Source: Cheiracanthium punctorium (taxonomy: Eukaryota > Arthropoda > Arachnida > Araneae > Cheiracanthiidae). From it: a stretch of DNA of 64,000 nucleotides. The DNA lies in contig JAWZYV010019552.1 in assembly GCA_038373885.1 (NCBI GenBank), forward strand, positions 620,001 to 684,000, read 5' to 3'. Every line of letters begins with the position of its first letter. The first letter of the stretch is position 1. Made by a program: the position numbers and the translations under genes. Positions 10,410 to 22,954 of the stretch are shown here, piece after piece. Under the pieces are notes generated by a model. It was not told where the DNA came from and ran no database searches. It saw only the letters and a program-made list of their open reading frames with translations.

Positions 10410-12470
10410 AATAACATAAGTTCAAACTATTTCATTATATTTTTATGCATAACTACTATTTTTAAATTAAAGTTTATATTGATATTAGTTGAGCATTTTA
10501 TAAAATCAGGCATAATGAATACAATTTATCATCAAAGCTGTCTGTAAACTTTGAAAGTTCTTTATGAATCCCGTTCGCATGCTTATGTATTTTATCCAAG
10601 TTGAGAATCAGTAAAATGAACTGGGAAAAGAAAAAAAAAAAATTAGGAGAGTGAAACTTCTATGAGTGACCACCTCTATTAAGCTATCCTCTTCTGCAAT
10701 GACCCACTTTTTAAGACACCGATTTTATACTCTATATAATTAACGCTAAAGGATCCTCTAGAAGAGACCCCACAACCCTCTATAAGTGGCTTGTCCGAAA
10801 ATTTTCTTGCATTTTTCTGGGAAAAAAAGTAAAAAAGCACATTCCAAAGCACTTGCTCTTCTGCAAATCGACAACAGATCAGGTGCAAGTATGTGTACAC
10901 ATAACGTTCAAATCTTGTAGATTGGAGAAGAGGCATGTCTAAGAAACAAATGACTTTACTGTTGGAACTTCTCATTTTTGTGATCAAGTCACGCGGAAAA
11001 GGAGATTCAGAGAGGAAGTTAGCAGTTACTTTTGGTTTTGACTGAAAAACCCAAAAAAGCAAATAGATTTTATTATAACAAATTCAAAATGCATGAAGAA
11101 TATAAAGATAAATGCTCTTTTGTTAGCTGTATGAAATGAAGTAGAGGGAGAAGTATTCACGGAAAAAAAAAGTAATAAATTATATGAAATTTCTGAATAT
11201 TTTATTAAAATTAAAATTTTAAAAATATGTTTGTGCAACTCCTCATGTATTAGTGTACAATTTTATAAATAACAATACAATATTTAGCCTTTTTTTCTTG
11301 ATGTCAAATGCTATACTTCTTCAAGTGATCACCTCTCTTAATGACCGATTTTTCGTGGAACAGATGGTGGTCGCTTTCGAGAAGTTTCCCTGTATCTCGT
11401 GTATAAAATGCTGTCACTATCCAAAAATTGAAAATAATCCAGTAAACTATTCCAAACAAACCATGCTATCAGCAGTTATTGTGGGATTAAGGCCAATTAT
11501 ATCTGCACAAGGGATCTAGGCCTATAGGTGGGGTGCCTTCCGTGGGGGTCTTCGTAAGGGGTCCTAACCTGTATTTACGCTAAGCTTCAGAGAAAACCAC
11601 GGATAAAGCATTTAGTTTCTGTATCTGCTAAAATTCAATTTGTATTTTTGACATAAAATAAATTTCAGATCAGAAAAAAAAATCAAATGATGTTTATACA
11701 CTTTTTTATTCTGTCATTATTCTGTAATTTTTTATGTAAAATATAATGAAACTGGATTTCCGTCAAGCTTGTGAGAAGAATTGTAGAGGAAGCTTCTCAG
11801 ATCCACTACAGAATATATTTTTTTGTATTCATTTTTTATACTTTTTTTCTTAGTAAAAATTCTTGATTGGCTCCCTGCACCACGAGGTCTACAGACAGGG
11901 AATGACAAAAGTCATAAAATCTTAGCAGCCAGCAAAAATATTTAGTAGCCACATATATATATTGAATTATATATATATTTTTTTTAAAAAAGGTTAATTG
12001 CTAAGGGATATTTTTTAGCTGCCTGGCTGAACAAGTTTTGTTGAACTCAGTCTTTATAGATTGTTTTCCATCAGCACTTTTTCCTCCAACTCACCTTTTT
12101 GGTTTTGAGTTTTGTACAACCTGACAAGATTATTATAAGATATAAAGTCTGCTCTGCTGCAACAAAAATTTGAAAATACAACAGGATAAATGATTGAAAA
12201 AAATACATGAACTCTTACAGTAAAATTTTGGGAAGACAATAATGCGATTGGGATGTACATCACATATTTAACAATCACTACCTTTTGTTTTCAGTTTCAC
12301 AAATTTAATCAATTGAAAATCAAGCATTTGAACTTTTATTTCTGTTTTCATTTTTCCTTATTTTGTCTTTCAAAATTCATATTTTTTTTTCCTCACTCCA
12401 TACAATGACCTTTCACTGAATATTTATCTCAGACCAAGCGGTCCTAATGGGCTAAAAATAGTTTTTCCTA
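10410..12470. other. Intron sequence without recognised genes
   Basis: AT-rich intron. The open frames at 10679-11238 and 11253-11519 show no family resemblance and no codon bias, so they are not called. Confidence 0.5.
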
Positions 12471-12487
12471 TGTTAGTTAATAATTGT

Positions 12488-12776
12488 TTGCCAGGAGAGG
12501 ACAGCTCGCGTCACTGAATGTGTCGCTTAGAGCTACATATACGTCCTTCCCATAATTTCCCGCCAGAATTTGGAACTTCATCAGAAGGTGGGGGGACTTC
12601 TGAATATTGGCACCCCTCGGAAACTGCTAGCGACCACCGAGAGGACTTTCGGAACCATGGATTTAACGTGCACGTACGCCGCATGTACACGGTGGTCTTT
12701 AGTGGTACGCCGGTATCGAACCCACAACCTTCCGGTTACGAGTCCAACGCCTTAACCACTGGGCTACCACGGCCCC
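12488..12776 (-). mobile_element. tRNA-derived SINE, copy 1 (recent insertion)
   Basis: Read on the minus strand it starts GGGGCCGTGGTAGCCCAGTG (A-box-like), then has a B box GGTTCGATACC. A tRNA-unrelated body follows, ending CTCTCCTGGCAA. It is flanked by a perfect 17-bp target duplication TGTTAGTTAATAATTGT (12471-12487 and 12777-12793), which indicates recent LINE-assisted retroposition. It is close in sequence to the copy at 59334-59632. The open frames inside it are not genes. Confidence 0.9.
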
Positions 12777-12876
12777 TGTTAGTTAATAATTGTAATATAT
12801 TTTTTTTCAATTATTAATTGTAATATATTTTTCCACTCCTTTTTGCTTCCTTACTGTTGGTGCATATTTCGACATA

Positions 12877-13265
12877 CAGTAGTGCTAAATGGGACTGAGG
12901 GTGGGCCAGTTAAGCGAAAATACAGTTAAAGCGGAGATGTAATTTATATATATTTAAGTATTTTAAAAACACCAGTCTTTTTTTTTTCTGCTGAAGACTG
13001 AAAGTTCGACAACTTAACTGCACAACTTCGTCATTTTCTTTTTAAAGCATCACATCGATCGAGGAAGCTAATGCTTGTTGTTCTACATAACATAACATAA
13101 AGCCTTTTCCAAGTGTTTTTGCACCATTTACAGGTGATATGAAGGAGGTCATTGTCAGAAATTTTCAACTTTTAGTATTTTTTGAAATTTTTTTATTGAA
13201 ATCAATTACGGATGGTTAAATTGGAGATCTGGTTAAATGTAGGCTGGTTAAGAGAGAGTCTACTG
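12877..13265 (+). mobile_element. Tigger/mariner-type MITE
   Basis: The ends CAGTAGTGCTAAATGGG and AGAGAGAGTCTACTG are flanked by TA on each side. The subterminal words GTTAAGCG and GGTTAAG resemble Tigger-derived MITEs. It has no coding content. Confidence 0.7.
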
Positions 13266-13675
13266 TACTTTATTTTGATGTTATGCACTGGCTTTCACAA
13301 TTTTCCAGTAGCTACTTATTTACTTCAATTACATGGGTCTTAATTTATTATAACTGTGTGTTTGGTGTTGGTTATCTCAGCCAAATGTATGTCAAGTTTT
13401 GTCTTTGCATTTTTTTAGGCCACTTCACGTCTATTTAACCTCTCTTCTAACTAATATTTTTATTGCTGGCCAACCCCAAACTGTAATTTTTCATATGTTT
13501 ATTTTAAATAGTTATTCTAAATAAATAGTTTTAAAGTTTCTTGCTGTCTTCAACTTTTATTGCAACTAAGTGTATTTGGAACCTGTGTTTTATGTGGCTA
13601 TTCTTTTTATTCATAAATATAAAATGTAAGTTATTCTTCATCACATAAATAAATTAAAGAAACACACTCACCACT

Positions 13676-13829
13676 CAGGGGCCGCGCTGTCGATCGCCAA
13701 CGTCGCAAATTGCAAAAATAAAATTAATTTGGCAAAAACATTGACAATTGCCTTTCTTAATGATGTCTGGAAAAATCTAATTTGGCGAATGAATTGGCGA
13801 AAGGTTACAAAGAGCCAGCGCAACCCCTG
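13676..13829 (+). mobile_element. Short MITE with CAGGGG ends
   Basis: The ends are CAGGGGCCGCGCTG and CCAGCGCAACCCCTG. The flanks share ACCACT (13670-13675 and 13830-13835). The core carries paired GGCGA/TCGCC words. Confidence 0.65.
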
Positions 13830-14042
13830 ACCACTTATAAATAAAATTTAGAATCTAGATTGTTCTAGTAATTTTTCTGAGATATCTGAGAAATCAGAAT
13901 CCCGATCAGTTAAAGAGGGAAGTGAAGGTGGGAAGGTGTGTGTTTGGTTTAGCAATAATTTGTTTAAACAACAAATAATTTCGGATTATAAGTTGCTTCT
14001 GTTTAGAATATAAATAGTCTAAGAAGAGAGCAATTGAGTTGG

Positions 14043-14080
<38 letters not shown>
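14043..14080 (+). repeat. Poly(T) tract
   Basis: An uninterrupted T-run of nearly 40 nt, preceded by GGAGA and followed by a second shorter T-run. Confidence 0.8.
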
Positions 14081-14351
14081 GTGTTTTTTTTTTGTGAAAA
14101 TGAGTGGTGAGGGACTGTCTGTTATGTAATGCAGAGAATTTTCTTGTTTGTCTTATTTTCAGAGAAATGATGAAATTCCTTGATGATGTATCCCTCGGTA
14201 CAATTAAACAATGAATTACGATTATATATGCAGTAAAACTAGCTTAAGACACTCTTCAACGGACCAGCTTGAAAGAGTGTTTTAAACGGGAAAGAGTCTT
14301 AAGGTGAATTGGGAAAGAACAAAATCTAAGTGCTTAGAAAAAATACATATG

Positions 14352-14823
14352 CATAGCTGCCAAGTGTTTCGTTTTATACGGATTCGTTCCGTTTTTTGAG
14401 CTTTGTTCCGTAAATACGTTTTTAAGCCAAAATGTTCCGTTTTTCAGCTTTTGTGTAAGAATTTTTAAAAATTATAAGAAAAAAGGAAAATTGTGTACAT
14501 ATTTAGCTTTTGGTAAATCATTTATCCTTGTAGACAAGTCAAATTGAGTGATATTTATCTTATTATTCTTTCAAGTATTTATTACATTAAACATTTAAGT
14601 GTATTGTAGAAACTGAGCTTAGTTAAGTATATTTTATTTTTATAAATTAATGCTTATATATGCACATCATCTCTCTACACATGATAATTTAATTTTGTTA
14701 ATGTAAGATCTTTAATTGTATATTTAATCATACATTTCATGATCACACACTTTGTTCCTTATTTCTGATTTTATGAGCACGTGCTGTGTTCCTTATTTTT
14801 TTCTTGGAAGGTTGGCAGCTATG
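14352..14823 (+). mobile_element. MITE nested in the Tigger element
   Basis: The ends CATAGCTGCCAAGTG and GGTTGGCAGCTATG are flanked by CATATG on both sides (14346-14351 and 14824-14829). A relative with the same CATAGCTGCCAA ends is at 60309-60490. Confidence 0.7.
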
Positions 14824-15152
14824 CATATGTATTGCTCTTCGTTTAGAAATTACATAAGATATTTATTATACTGCATAGATAATATTGTACAAATGAAAAA
14901 TATAATACACACCGAACTTCACATTTCTTCATTTGTTCAATATAATACACACTGAACTTCACATTTCTATCAACAAAATTGATAATTTTTTTTCGGACAA
15001 TTATCAATTTTGTTGACGTAGGTCAACATTTCCTCTGTATGTTCCAAAGAGGACAGTACTTTCCGCAGCTCACTTGCATAATACAAGCCAGTAGTAACGG
15101 TAGGTATAGCTGTCCGATCCGTTTCTTCGTCCTCCTCTTGTTCAACGGCATC

Positions 15153-15482
15153 CTATTTCACAATCCCTTCAAAAGTGGCATCTACGATTATTTCTTCCAA
15201 AGTCCGAATGCTGCAAGTCACAAGGTGATCGTCCACCGTTTTATAATCTGGAAAATTCTCCAATGATTGAAAGTCCTCATCTTCAGGAAGCGAAGTGTCA
15301 GCCTGAATTGAATGGTCCCACACAGCAATCGCAGCTTTCTGAAAATAGTTTTTTCCAAAAACAGTTGGTTCAATTTCGTCCCAAGCTGCACTGATGTAAT
15401 TTATGGAACTGATTTTACTTTTTACACCCCCTTCAGAAGTGGAGCAAATTTTAATGAATTGGATTTGTAGCTCCGGAGACAT
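15153..15482 (-). pseudogene. Tigger/pogo transposase C-terminal remnant
   Basis: An open stretch of 109 codons on the minus strand contains the words YISAAWDEIEPTVFGKNYFQKA and, after an acidic EDED stretch, FPDYKTVDDHLVTC. An aromatic AWD(E)-(x)-PTT/V followed by a W/Y-x-KA motif is typical of the end of Tigger/jerky (CENP-B-like) transposases (known, recognised from memory of the family). The DNA-binding and DDD catalytic regions are not recognisable, so the protein is not functional. It lies wholly inside the 14231-15858 element. Confidence 0.6.
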
Positions 15483-15860
15483 TCACAGTCAAGGGAGAGA
15501 AAACCCGGACTATGTCGATATTGCAATCTTTCTGTATTCCCGAGTAAAGATGGGCATAAAAACCTGACAGCAGCGTGGGAGAGATAGGTAAGAGTTAGAG
15601 AGGGGTGTTGGATGAATGGATACTTATCAAGGGGTATTAGAGCGTTAGGTTACTGTTACTAACCTCGGGGGGATTACAATACCTTTCAAAAAGGAAAATA
15701 AAAGCTTCATCAGAAATACAAGAGTAGCGTCTTAACCGACGACACAAAGCAGAACAAAAGCGTCTTATCGGATTTTACATTGATGAGTATAGGAAATGTC
15801 CAGGGACTGACGGAAAAAAGCATTTTAAGCGGGAAAGAGTCTTAAGCGAGTTTTACTGTA

Positions 15861-17272
15861 TTTATATTCATATATATTAGTCTTAAAACGTCTTTGAGAG
15901 TTTAGCTAATTTTATCAAGAAAAAATAGTAATTCTTAAAATGATTTAGGAAACTTAAAAATACTTTAAGACCACTTCTTATTTCTTTATAAAAAATGAGA
16001 ATCTTTATGGAAATTATTTTGTGTTGTATTCTGCACACAAAATTAATAGAAAAGCGGAAAGGATCAGTTTTGCAAAAGTATGCTTTTCTCCCAGTTATAA
16101 GCTAACCTAAAAATGTTACTTATGTTCAAATAATATAGATAGCAACATTGTGTTTTAGTTGTAATCGCAACACAATTTAGGTTGTGTTAAAAAAGGATAA
16201 GTTTCTGGTGGAAACAGTTTTAGAATTTCAATTATTTCAGTTTAGAATGTTGTGTCAATTATTATATAGTAAAATTCCTGTTTGACAGTATTCCTATCTT
16301 TATAAAGGAATCAATATTAGCTCTCATTTAAAGTGTTTATTTTATAAATGTGCATTATAACACAGGTTCACTCATAAACACTGACCTACGCTTTTATTCC
16401 TTAAATATTGATCATAGACATTTACAATAAATTACAATACATAAAAAGAAGGTACGGAATTGTACCAATTAAAATTTTCAGGAGATTAAGACAAAGTTCA
16501 AATTTTTATATGGCTCTTATACAAAAAAAAGTTCCCCAGTTAGTAAAATATGTTTCATAAAGTTATGAGACTATGTTCTAAATTTCAGCCTTTCATCATG
16601 TAAAAACTTAGAAGTATGAAAATAAATATTTGTTGACTTAAACCACTTTTGAATGGCTCTGAAAGAAAAAAAAAATTAAACTGAAAGATTACGTGCTGTT
16701 TGCCAACTATGAAAGAAAACATGGCATAAATACATAATACTTTTGCTATTATTGGTATTATATAATGCCTTACAAATTCTATTTAAATATATCTCTGAGC
16801 CTATTTATGATGAAAGGCTTTAATTTCATACATCACCTAATTATGTGACACATTTTTAGGAACTAAGAACTTTTTGTGCTGGGAGCAAAAGATTTAATTT
16901 TTGCATTCATTTAGATTTGATCTCCATAAAATTTTAATCTGTACCATAGAATTCTGTACCTTTTTTCTATGTAACCTTGTCATTTATTGTATGATATTGA
17001 GGCTGATGATCTGCCATAATGTAGAAATTTTAACACTGTCTCACGGTAGTCTCTAGAACAGCTTGTGAACTGACATTCTCAAATTTTTTATGTATATGCT
17101 GTCATTGAGTTCTTGAAAAAGCTGTTTGAGTGCTTAGGTACTCTCTTTAAAACATATGTTTTTATCCGACTACAAAAAAGAGGGAGTTATCTTTTTTTTT
17201 GGGGGGGGGGGATATGTATGTTGAGTGATAATATTTTACCATGTAGGGGTCAATTTCAATGATCTTTTTTTC
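15861..17272. other. Intron sequence; possible degraded copy of the 27732 element family
   Basis: Bases 16500-16870 share words with 27880-28060 (TATACAAAAAAAAGTTCCC, TTAGTAAAATATG, a later AAATAAATAT(T/A)) but no ends were found. No gene is seen. Confidence 0.35.
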
Positions 17273-17694
17273 CCCATGGGCAGGGCCGCTCCAAGGGTGG
17301 ATTGCGCCTTTGTGCAAACTACTTTTTTGGCGCCCCCCCCCGTCTCCTAAAATTAAGATTTGTTTTAAAATTTCATATAAATATATAGCTAAAATTTCCA
17401 CATATATGCCTATAACGTATGTAACATTTGTTTATACGATCAATAAATAGAAAACAAAAACGAATATTCGTAGAATTACATGCAACATGCTTATTACCAC
17501 GTTAAAATTATCAAGCACTCGAAAAAGGAGCACATTAAAATAAAATAAATTTTTCACTAATATCATAAAAAAAAAACAGGTGTTAAAACTAAATATTTGC
17601 TTTTTGTGCTTCCACTGCAGCAAAGTTTTTTAGATCTAATTTATCCAAAATTTCGGTTTCAATGCAAATCATTGACAAGTCTGTAAGTCGTTCT

Positions 17695-19630
17695 TTAGAC
17701 ATAGTTGATCGTAAATAGTTTTTTTATTATTTTTAATTTCGAAAAAGTTCTTTCGCCGGAGGCTACAGATACTGGTAACGTCAAATAAATTCTCAGTACC
17801 ACAGTGACATTTGGAAAGGTTTCTGTTAAAACATGCTTATATAAATAATTAAGTACATCAGTTAGAGCGATATTGTCTTTAATAAATCGTTGAAGCAATT
17901 TCAGTTCTTCAAACAAGGTTTTCCCATCAATATCGCTTTCAGAATTTTTTCGTCTCTAAGTTTCAGATGCAAACTCTGACACATATTTAATAAATCTTCA
18001 AATTATTTTAGCTTATTTATATTGTGAATGAGTTTAAAATTGCCGTTGTGTTCTTTGATCAATAAGAACCTTTTTGTAATTGATGCAATTGCGGTATCTA
18101 AAATTGTGAAAAAGAAATTCACTTTAAAATTTTCTTTTCCATCGTTAATAGCTTCATCTCGTGCTTCATATTCAAACATTCCTTTCCCATTTCTTCTCCG
18201 AATTTCGGGAAAAGAGCTTTCAACATTTAGGTCAGTTGCTATTTTCATTGATGACGATATGAAATTTTCAAAAATTTCATCGCCCTGTTGTTCTTTGAAA
18301 TACTGTAAAATAGAATAAGATTTTGTATGACGGTTTGAAGGCAATATGTGAGATTTTGCATCATCTTGCTTATTACATTAATATGGCTTAAAATTTCGCA
18401 CCATATGTTAATTGAACAAATAAATTTAAATGAAAATAATTTCGTTATTAAATTATCTGCTTGTACCCTACTTATGTCTTTGGAATTATCTTCTGTTATC
18501 TCTAAAAGAGCTTGGTAAATTTCTTCGAGGTTATTCTTAAGAGGTTTAATTGCTAATTCTACTTTCCCATCTAGTTGTGGACAATGGCTTTAAATTTAAA
18601 TTTTCAACGTATGTTTTGATTATAGTCCATCGTTTAACAGAACTTGAAAAATAATTATTCAGTTCTTGTATTACGCTAAAAAAGTTTACTGTTTCAAATG
18701 TTACTTTTGCTGCATCATTAACAACCATGTTTAATGCATGGGCAGCGCATGGAATAAAAAAAACCAGTGGATTTATTTCTTTGATTTTTTGTTGTAGTCC
18801 TTTATGTTTTCCTTTCATATTTGCGCCCTTGTCATAGGCTTGGCCCTTTAAATCTAAAATATTGATATTCAGTGAATTAAGGTATGTATGCATGAAATCA
18901 CATAAACCTTGACCAGTAGTTTTAGAAACACTCTGAAACCCCAGAAAGTGCTTACGAATTTCTGACATATTTGTATCTTCATTATAATAAACAAATCTTA
19001 TAACAATAGTTAATTGCTCGGTATGACTTATATCGAGTGTAGTATCCAAAGTTATGGAGTAATACTTGGTCTGCTTAAGCATGTCTAATATTTTGCTCTT
19101 TATAGCCTCAGAAATAATATGAATTATTTCGTTTTGAATTTTATCGCCCAGGTAGTGAATCATATTTTGATTTTTTGATTCTTCAATTCGACGTAAATGC
19201 TCAGACATCACTGTGTCAAACTTAGCTATTATTTCCACTAACTTTTAAAAATTTCCATTATCATTGTGAAAAGGCTGTTTGCGCACTGAAGGCAAGACAT
19301 TGTCTTGCTACGCCCCTGAAAGCAAGACATTGTCTTGCTAGGTACTGAATTATTTAAATTAATCTTTCCACTACTGAATTCCAGTGTTTCTTTTCTATTT
19401 CGTACAATTTTTGTTATGCAGAATCGATGGTAGTATTTTTATCTAAAGACGTTTTAAGTTGACTATACTTTAAGCTATTTTTAATATGTAATGAGATAGA
19501 TTCTTGCTTTTTAAGTATGTAACTTAAGTGTGTCCAGTCGCTGCATCCATATTCATAAGTCAGCTTATTACTTTCGCTGCCAAATAGTTTGCAATGGTAA
19601 CAAAATACTGAATTCGGAGATTCTGAATAA
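17695..19630 (-). pseudogene. hAT transposase remnant (TTF zinc finger, DUF4371, C-terminal dimerisation)
   Basis: Read on the minus strand, four recognisable pieces occur in the right order. Near 19600-19460 is a TTF-type finger with VFCYHCKLFGSE and later GCSDWTHL. At 19238-18546 is a DUF4371/hAT catalytic-like part with YYSITLDTTLDISHTEQLT, KGANMKGKHKGLQQKI and PCAAHALNMVVNDAAK, ending STTRWESR. At 18344-18003 is a middle part with SFPEIRRRNGKG. At 17916-17695 is the C-terminal dimerisation part LPVSVASGERTFSKLKIIK. This domain order is that of ZMYM1-like hAT transposases (known). Frameshifts and stops separate the pieces, and a 30-bp duplicated segment containing AAGACATTGTCTT interrupts it near 19290-19345. 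It acts, if intact, as the nuclease that excises and inserts the element; this copy is dead. Confidence 0.85.
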
Positions 19631-20936
19631 CAGATTAAAGACGTGTTTCGGAGCTAAAGCAATGACATTTTGAAATATTATCCTTTGAAAAAAAATTGAA
19701 ATAAAATGAATCAAGACAAGATATTTGCTAAAATTTATCTTGGTGGCGAAATGTAAGACAAAATATTAACTGTTTTCTGTCAGCATTGTTTTCCTTTAAC
19801 AGCTGGAAACGCAAATATATTTTAATTTGTAAAGTGAGTCGTATCTGCTCATTTTCGAAATTTGTTTTGTGAACCTCCATTTAAATAAACCAGGAGACGC
19901 CACTGCCAGTACGTAACATAGTAGGTGGTCTATACGTATGCATAGCTAATGCACAAAAGTGTCTGATCAATAGTCTTGCGGGAAGTAGAAAGCTGAGGAC
20001 ACAAAACAATTTACAACTCTCATTTGTCACACTTTCGGTTCTGATTTGTTAGATGTTCGGTTCATTTTTTAATGCGCCTTTATTAGAGATAATTCTACAT
20101 TTTATTAAGAACTAATTAAAGCTACATTAAGTTTCGATTTTTAATTACTAGACGAGTGGTATTGTAGCAGTGAACTGTGTAAAACTATAGTAATGTGATC
20201 CAGCAATGAAAGCAGCTTTGCAATAATTTGAGGTAGAAAGACTGGGAAATTCCATGGAAAAAATTAGTCTGTAAATTTTTGAATGTGCCTTGTATTCATA
20301 CATAAACTTATATCTCTAACAGGTTTGCGTCTTCTAAGCCTGTCGTTCTTTGTAAAGTGTTCTTTTCAGTTCATACATTTTGCTTCTTTTTTTTTAATAG
20401 AAAAAAATTTTTTGCAGTACTTCATTTCATTTTTTAAAAAAATGTGCGGAGCCCATGGGCTTCGACAGAATATTTTCCAAGGAGGATGGTATTCAAATCC
20501 AGGTATGGCAAACGGGGCACATGCCCCGGAAGCCGTGAGCACGAAAATTGTAAGAGGGCGCAAAATTGAGGTTTGTCCCGGGTAACACAATCACCAGCTG
20601 CGACAATGGTCAAGAGTATATGGAAAACAATCTTTTTCAGGGGTAAAAACCAGGAGAGTAGATAGGTGGTTTTGCACCCCTGGCAGAATACTCAGAATTG
20701 CGCCCCCTTCCACTACTTCGTGAAAAACTTTACTATTAATTTTTCATTCCCTCATAATCATTGTACTTAATAAAACCCTGCCAATTCTCCTTACAAACGT
20801 GCTATTTTGAAAAAAAAAAAGACAGTGAAACTCCACCTACACTTTTTGTGATCCAGCTGATTTTGTGCTCAATTTTCTGCTTACGCCCAGACGGGGACCA
20901 ATCCCACCAGGCGTGGCCTTAGAGTATGTGTCGACC

Positions 20937-21095
20937 CAGGCGCGTAGCCAGGAAAATTTTTCGGGGGGGGGGGGATATGAACTTATATCCGTATAAATAG
21001 ACCGAATTTCTGCACGGCATTAATCTTGTGACCACTAATCGAAAAATTTCGGGGAGGGGGGATATATCCCGATACCCCCCCTCTGGCTACGCCCG
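20937..21095 (+). mobile_element. hAT-type MITE nested in the 4.2-kb hAT
   Basis: The ends are CAGGCGCGTAGCCAGG and, reversed, CGGGCGTAGCCAGAGG. The 8-bp target duplication TGTCGACC is perfect (20929-20936 and 21096-21103). The core contains a G-run and a C-run that pair. Confidence 0.75.
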
Positions 21096-21477
21096 TGTCG
21101 ACCCCCTTCAAAAGTAAAAAGGGCGCCTCTTATATGCTCTTGATCAAGTTCTTCGTGTTTGAGTTCGAAATATCGTCCCTGCGAACATTGCGTCCCGATA
21201 CTATGCTTACCTCGCTTACCGTGTCGGGCCGCCCCTGAGTCCCGCTAAACCACTAGCTACGGCACTGCTAAAAAGTAATTCTTTTTAGGACTTTAAGTCC
21301 CACTTTTGGTGATATGAAAACTGATGAAAATAGAATCACTAAAATTGCACGTTAACAATATTAGCTTCATATACAACGTTTCTTGTCAGTCTTGCCTCCG
21401 TTTGGCGCCCCTAGCACCGAGGCGCTCTTGTGCGACGCACAACCTGCACAACCGTAAGGGGCGGCCCTGCCCATGGG

Positions 21478-22640
21478 CATTCTTTAAGGGTGGTCTCATA
21501 CTGGTTTGCTCACATTTTGATAATATCATGATTCAGAAAATTAGCCAAAAAAATTTTTTTAAACTATTGCCTAAAGATTTACCTGTTGTGGTTGCAGTAG
21601 AACTTTCTTAAGAATCACTAAGGTTGTGTATTTTTGGTGATTTATTGCAAAGCTTTTCACCAAGAATGCAGTTTAGTGATTTTTTTGTATTTTACAAGAA
21701 ATTACCAAATCATATTATTTTACACTTTGAATATTTTTTGTTGTGTTGAAGTATTAGGTGTACTGGTAAGTAATGTCAGTTTTTCATATGTCAATATTTT
21801 GCCTAGCCAAAACAACGGATGTTATTCATACAAAATTTAGCATGTTTTTGATTCTACATTGCTATGCTGATTCCTTGTTATATGTCCTATCTACCATAAA
21901 ATTTTATAAAAACAATTTAGAATCATCCTGCATATACGGATTCTGAATTATACCATACTCCGTATTCTGAATGTCTGTTCTTGTATTGGAAATTTTTTAG
22001 ATTTTTAATCTGCTCCCTCCTTTTACGATTAATATATTCTTAGCTGTGTAGTTGCCTCCTTGTAAAGATATTAACTGGTAAGTTTTTAAGTTATGTAAAG
22101 TTTTGTATTTTAAGTATGTCTTGTGTACTGTAAATGTATCCTCTTTCCTTTTACTTCTTATGTGTGTTTTTTACAAAGTTTTTTAATTACTTTATCGTTT
22201 AACACCAGTATTTTGAATGTTTTTTCAGCCATTCTTTTAACATCCCCACATGATTTTAAAGTAAAAAGTTGATATAAATAAGTCCTGCTGTAAAATACAA
22301 CGCTCATGAATACCTAATAAAAGTTAATTTCAGAACATTTTGAATAGTGTCCTCCAAGTGAGGTAGACGTGAAAAAAGGAAGGAAGTGGCCATTTTGCAT
22401 GAAAGAAAAAAAAAATTATAAAATTTAACAATATGAATTCTATGTAGCTTGTTTATTTTACAATACTTGCTAAATATTTATTTGTTTGTGAATTTTATGT
22501 TAATAAAATATCATTGCTCTCTGGTAAACCTAATTACTTGTAGTTATTTTTCTTTTTGTAGAATTTCTTTTTGTGTTTATCTGTTTTATGCTAATCACTG
22601 TTTATGTTGCATTTACAAAGCTCATTCCACTTTGTTTCAG
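21478..22640. other. Intron sequence without a gene
   Basis: AT-rich. Bases 22180-22320 resemble intron DNA near 7410-7530 and 1010-1070. The branch and polypyrimidine region leads into the acceptor at 22640. Nothing else is recognised. Confidence 0.5.
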
Positions 22641-22954
22641 GCTCCTTGTCCATCTCGGGCGTCGTCTATGGAGTTCTGGCTAGTTTCTTCGTCTCCTTGT
22701 TTTCCGTGTTCATGAAGAAGGTGCTTCCGGCCATGGACGGAAGCATATGGAAGCTCACCTACTACAACAACGTGAACGCCATACTGCTGTTCATGCCCTT
22801 GATGGTCGTGTTCGGAGAAATGGGCTACTTGTTTGGTGAAGAAGGCGTCGTCTGGCATTCCGGAAAGTTCTTCAGCTTGCATTTCTGGACTCTGATGATC
22901 CTCGGAGGTACATTTGGATTTGCCATTGGATATGTCACGGGTCTGCAGATTAAG
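22641..22954 (+). CDS. SLC35C1: GDP-fucose transporter (SLC35C1-like), largest coding exon in window
   Basis: This 314-nt exon starts after TTTGTTTCAG and ends with QIK before donor GTACAT. It encodes about 105 residues: a helix in [21 protein letters not shown], the signature [20 protein letters not shown], a helix in [17 protein letters not shown], and the strongly conserved [18 protein letters not shown] segment. The V-LPA-DGSIW-LT-YNNVNA block and the [13 protein letters not shown] block are found in GDP-fucose transporters across animals and are the best evidence for identity. The GC content is well above the surrounding AT-rich intron, a further sign of coding selection. An open frame continues past the donor to 23215 but loses all similarity, so 22954 is the exon end. 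Confidence 0.96.

Larger units (their letters stand above)
14231..15858 (-). mobile_element. Tigger/pogo DNA transposon, decayed, with nested MITE
   Basis: The ends are CAGTAAAACTAGCTTAAGAC and, reversed, CAGTAAAACTCGCTTAAGAC. TA follows the right end; the left flank ATATATG no longer has TA next to the end. Subterminal GGGAAAGAGTCTTAAG repeats occur at both sides. The minus strand carries a transposase remnant (15153-15482). A second MITE (14352-14823) is inserted near the left end. The element lies in an SLC35C1 intron. Confidence 0.8.
17281..21469 (-). mobile_element. hAT transposon, 4.2 kb, with transposase remnant and nested MITEs
   Basis: The left end is CAGGGCCGCTCCAAGGGTGG and the right end, reversed, CAGGGCCGCCCCTTACGGTT. 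The flanks are a perfect 8-bp target duplication CCCATGGG (17273-17280 and 21470-21477), which is itself palindromic. The minus strand carries a decayed transposase of the ZMYM1-like hAT group (17695-19630). The right third holds further repeats, including a MITE at 20937-21095. The element lies in the 13-kb SLC35C1 intron and is antisense to the gene. Confidence 0.88.

Noticed and set aside
12518..12817. Open frames of up to 99 codons
   Set aside because: They lie inside the SINE and reproduce its sequence at 59341-59631.
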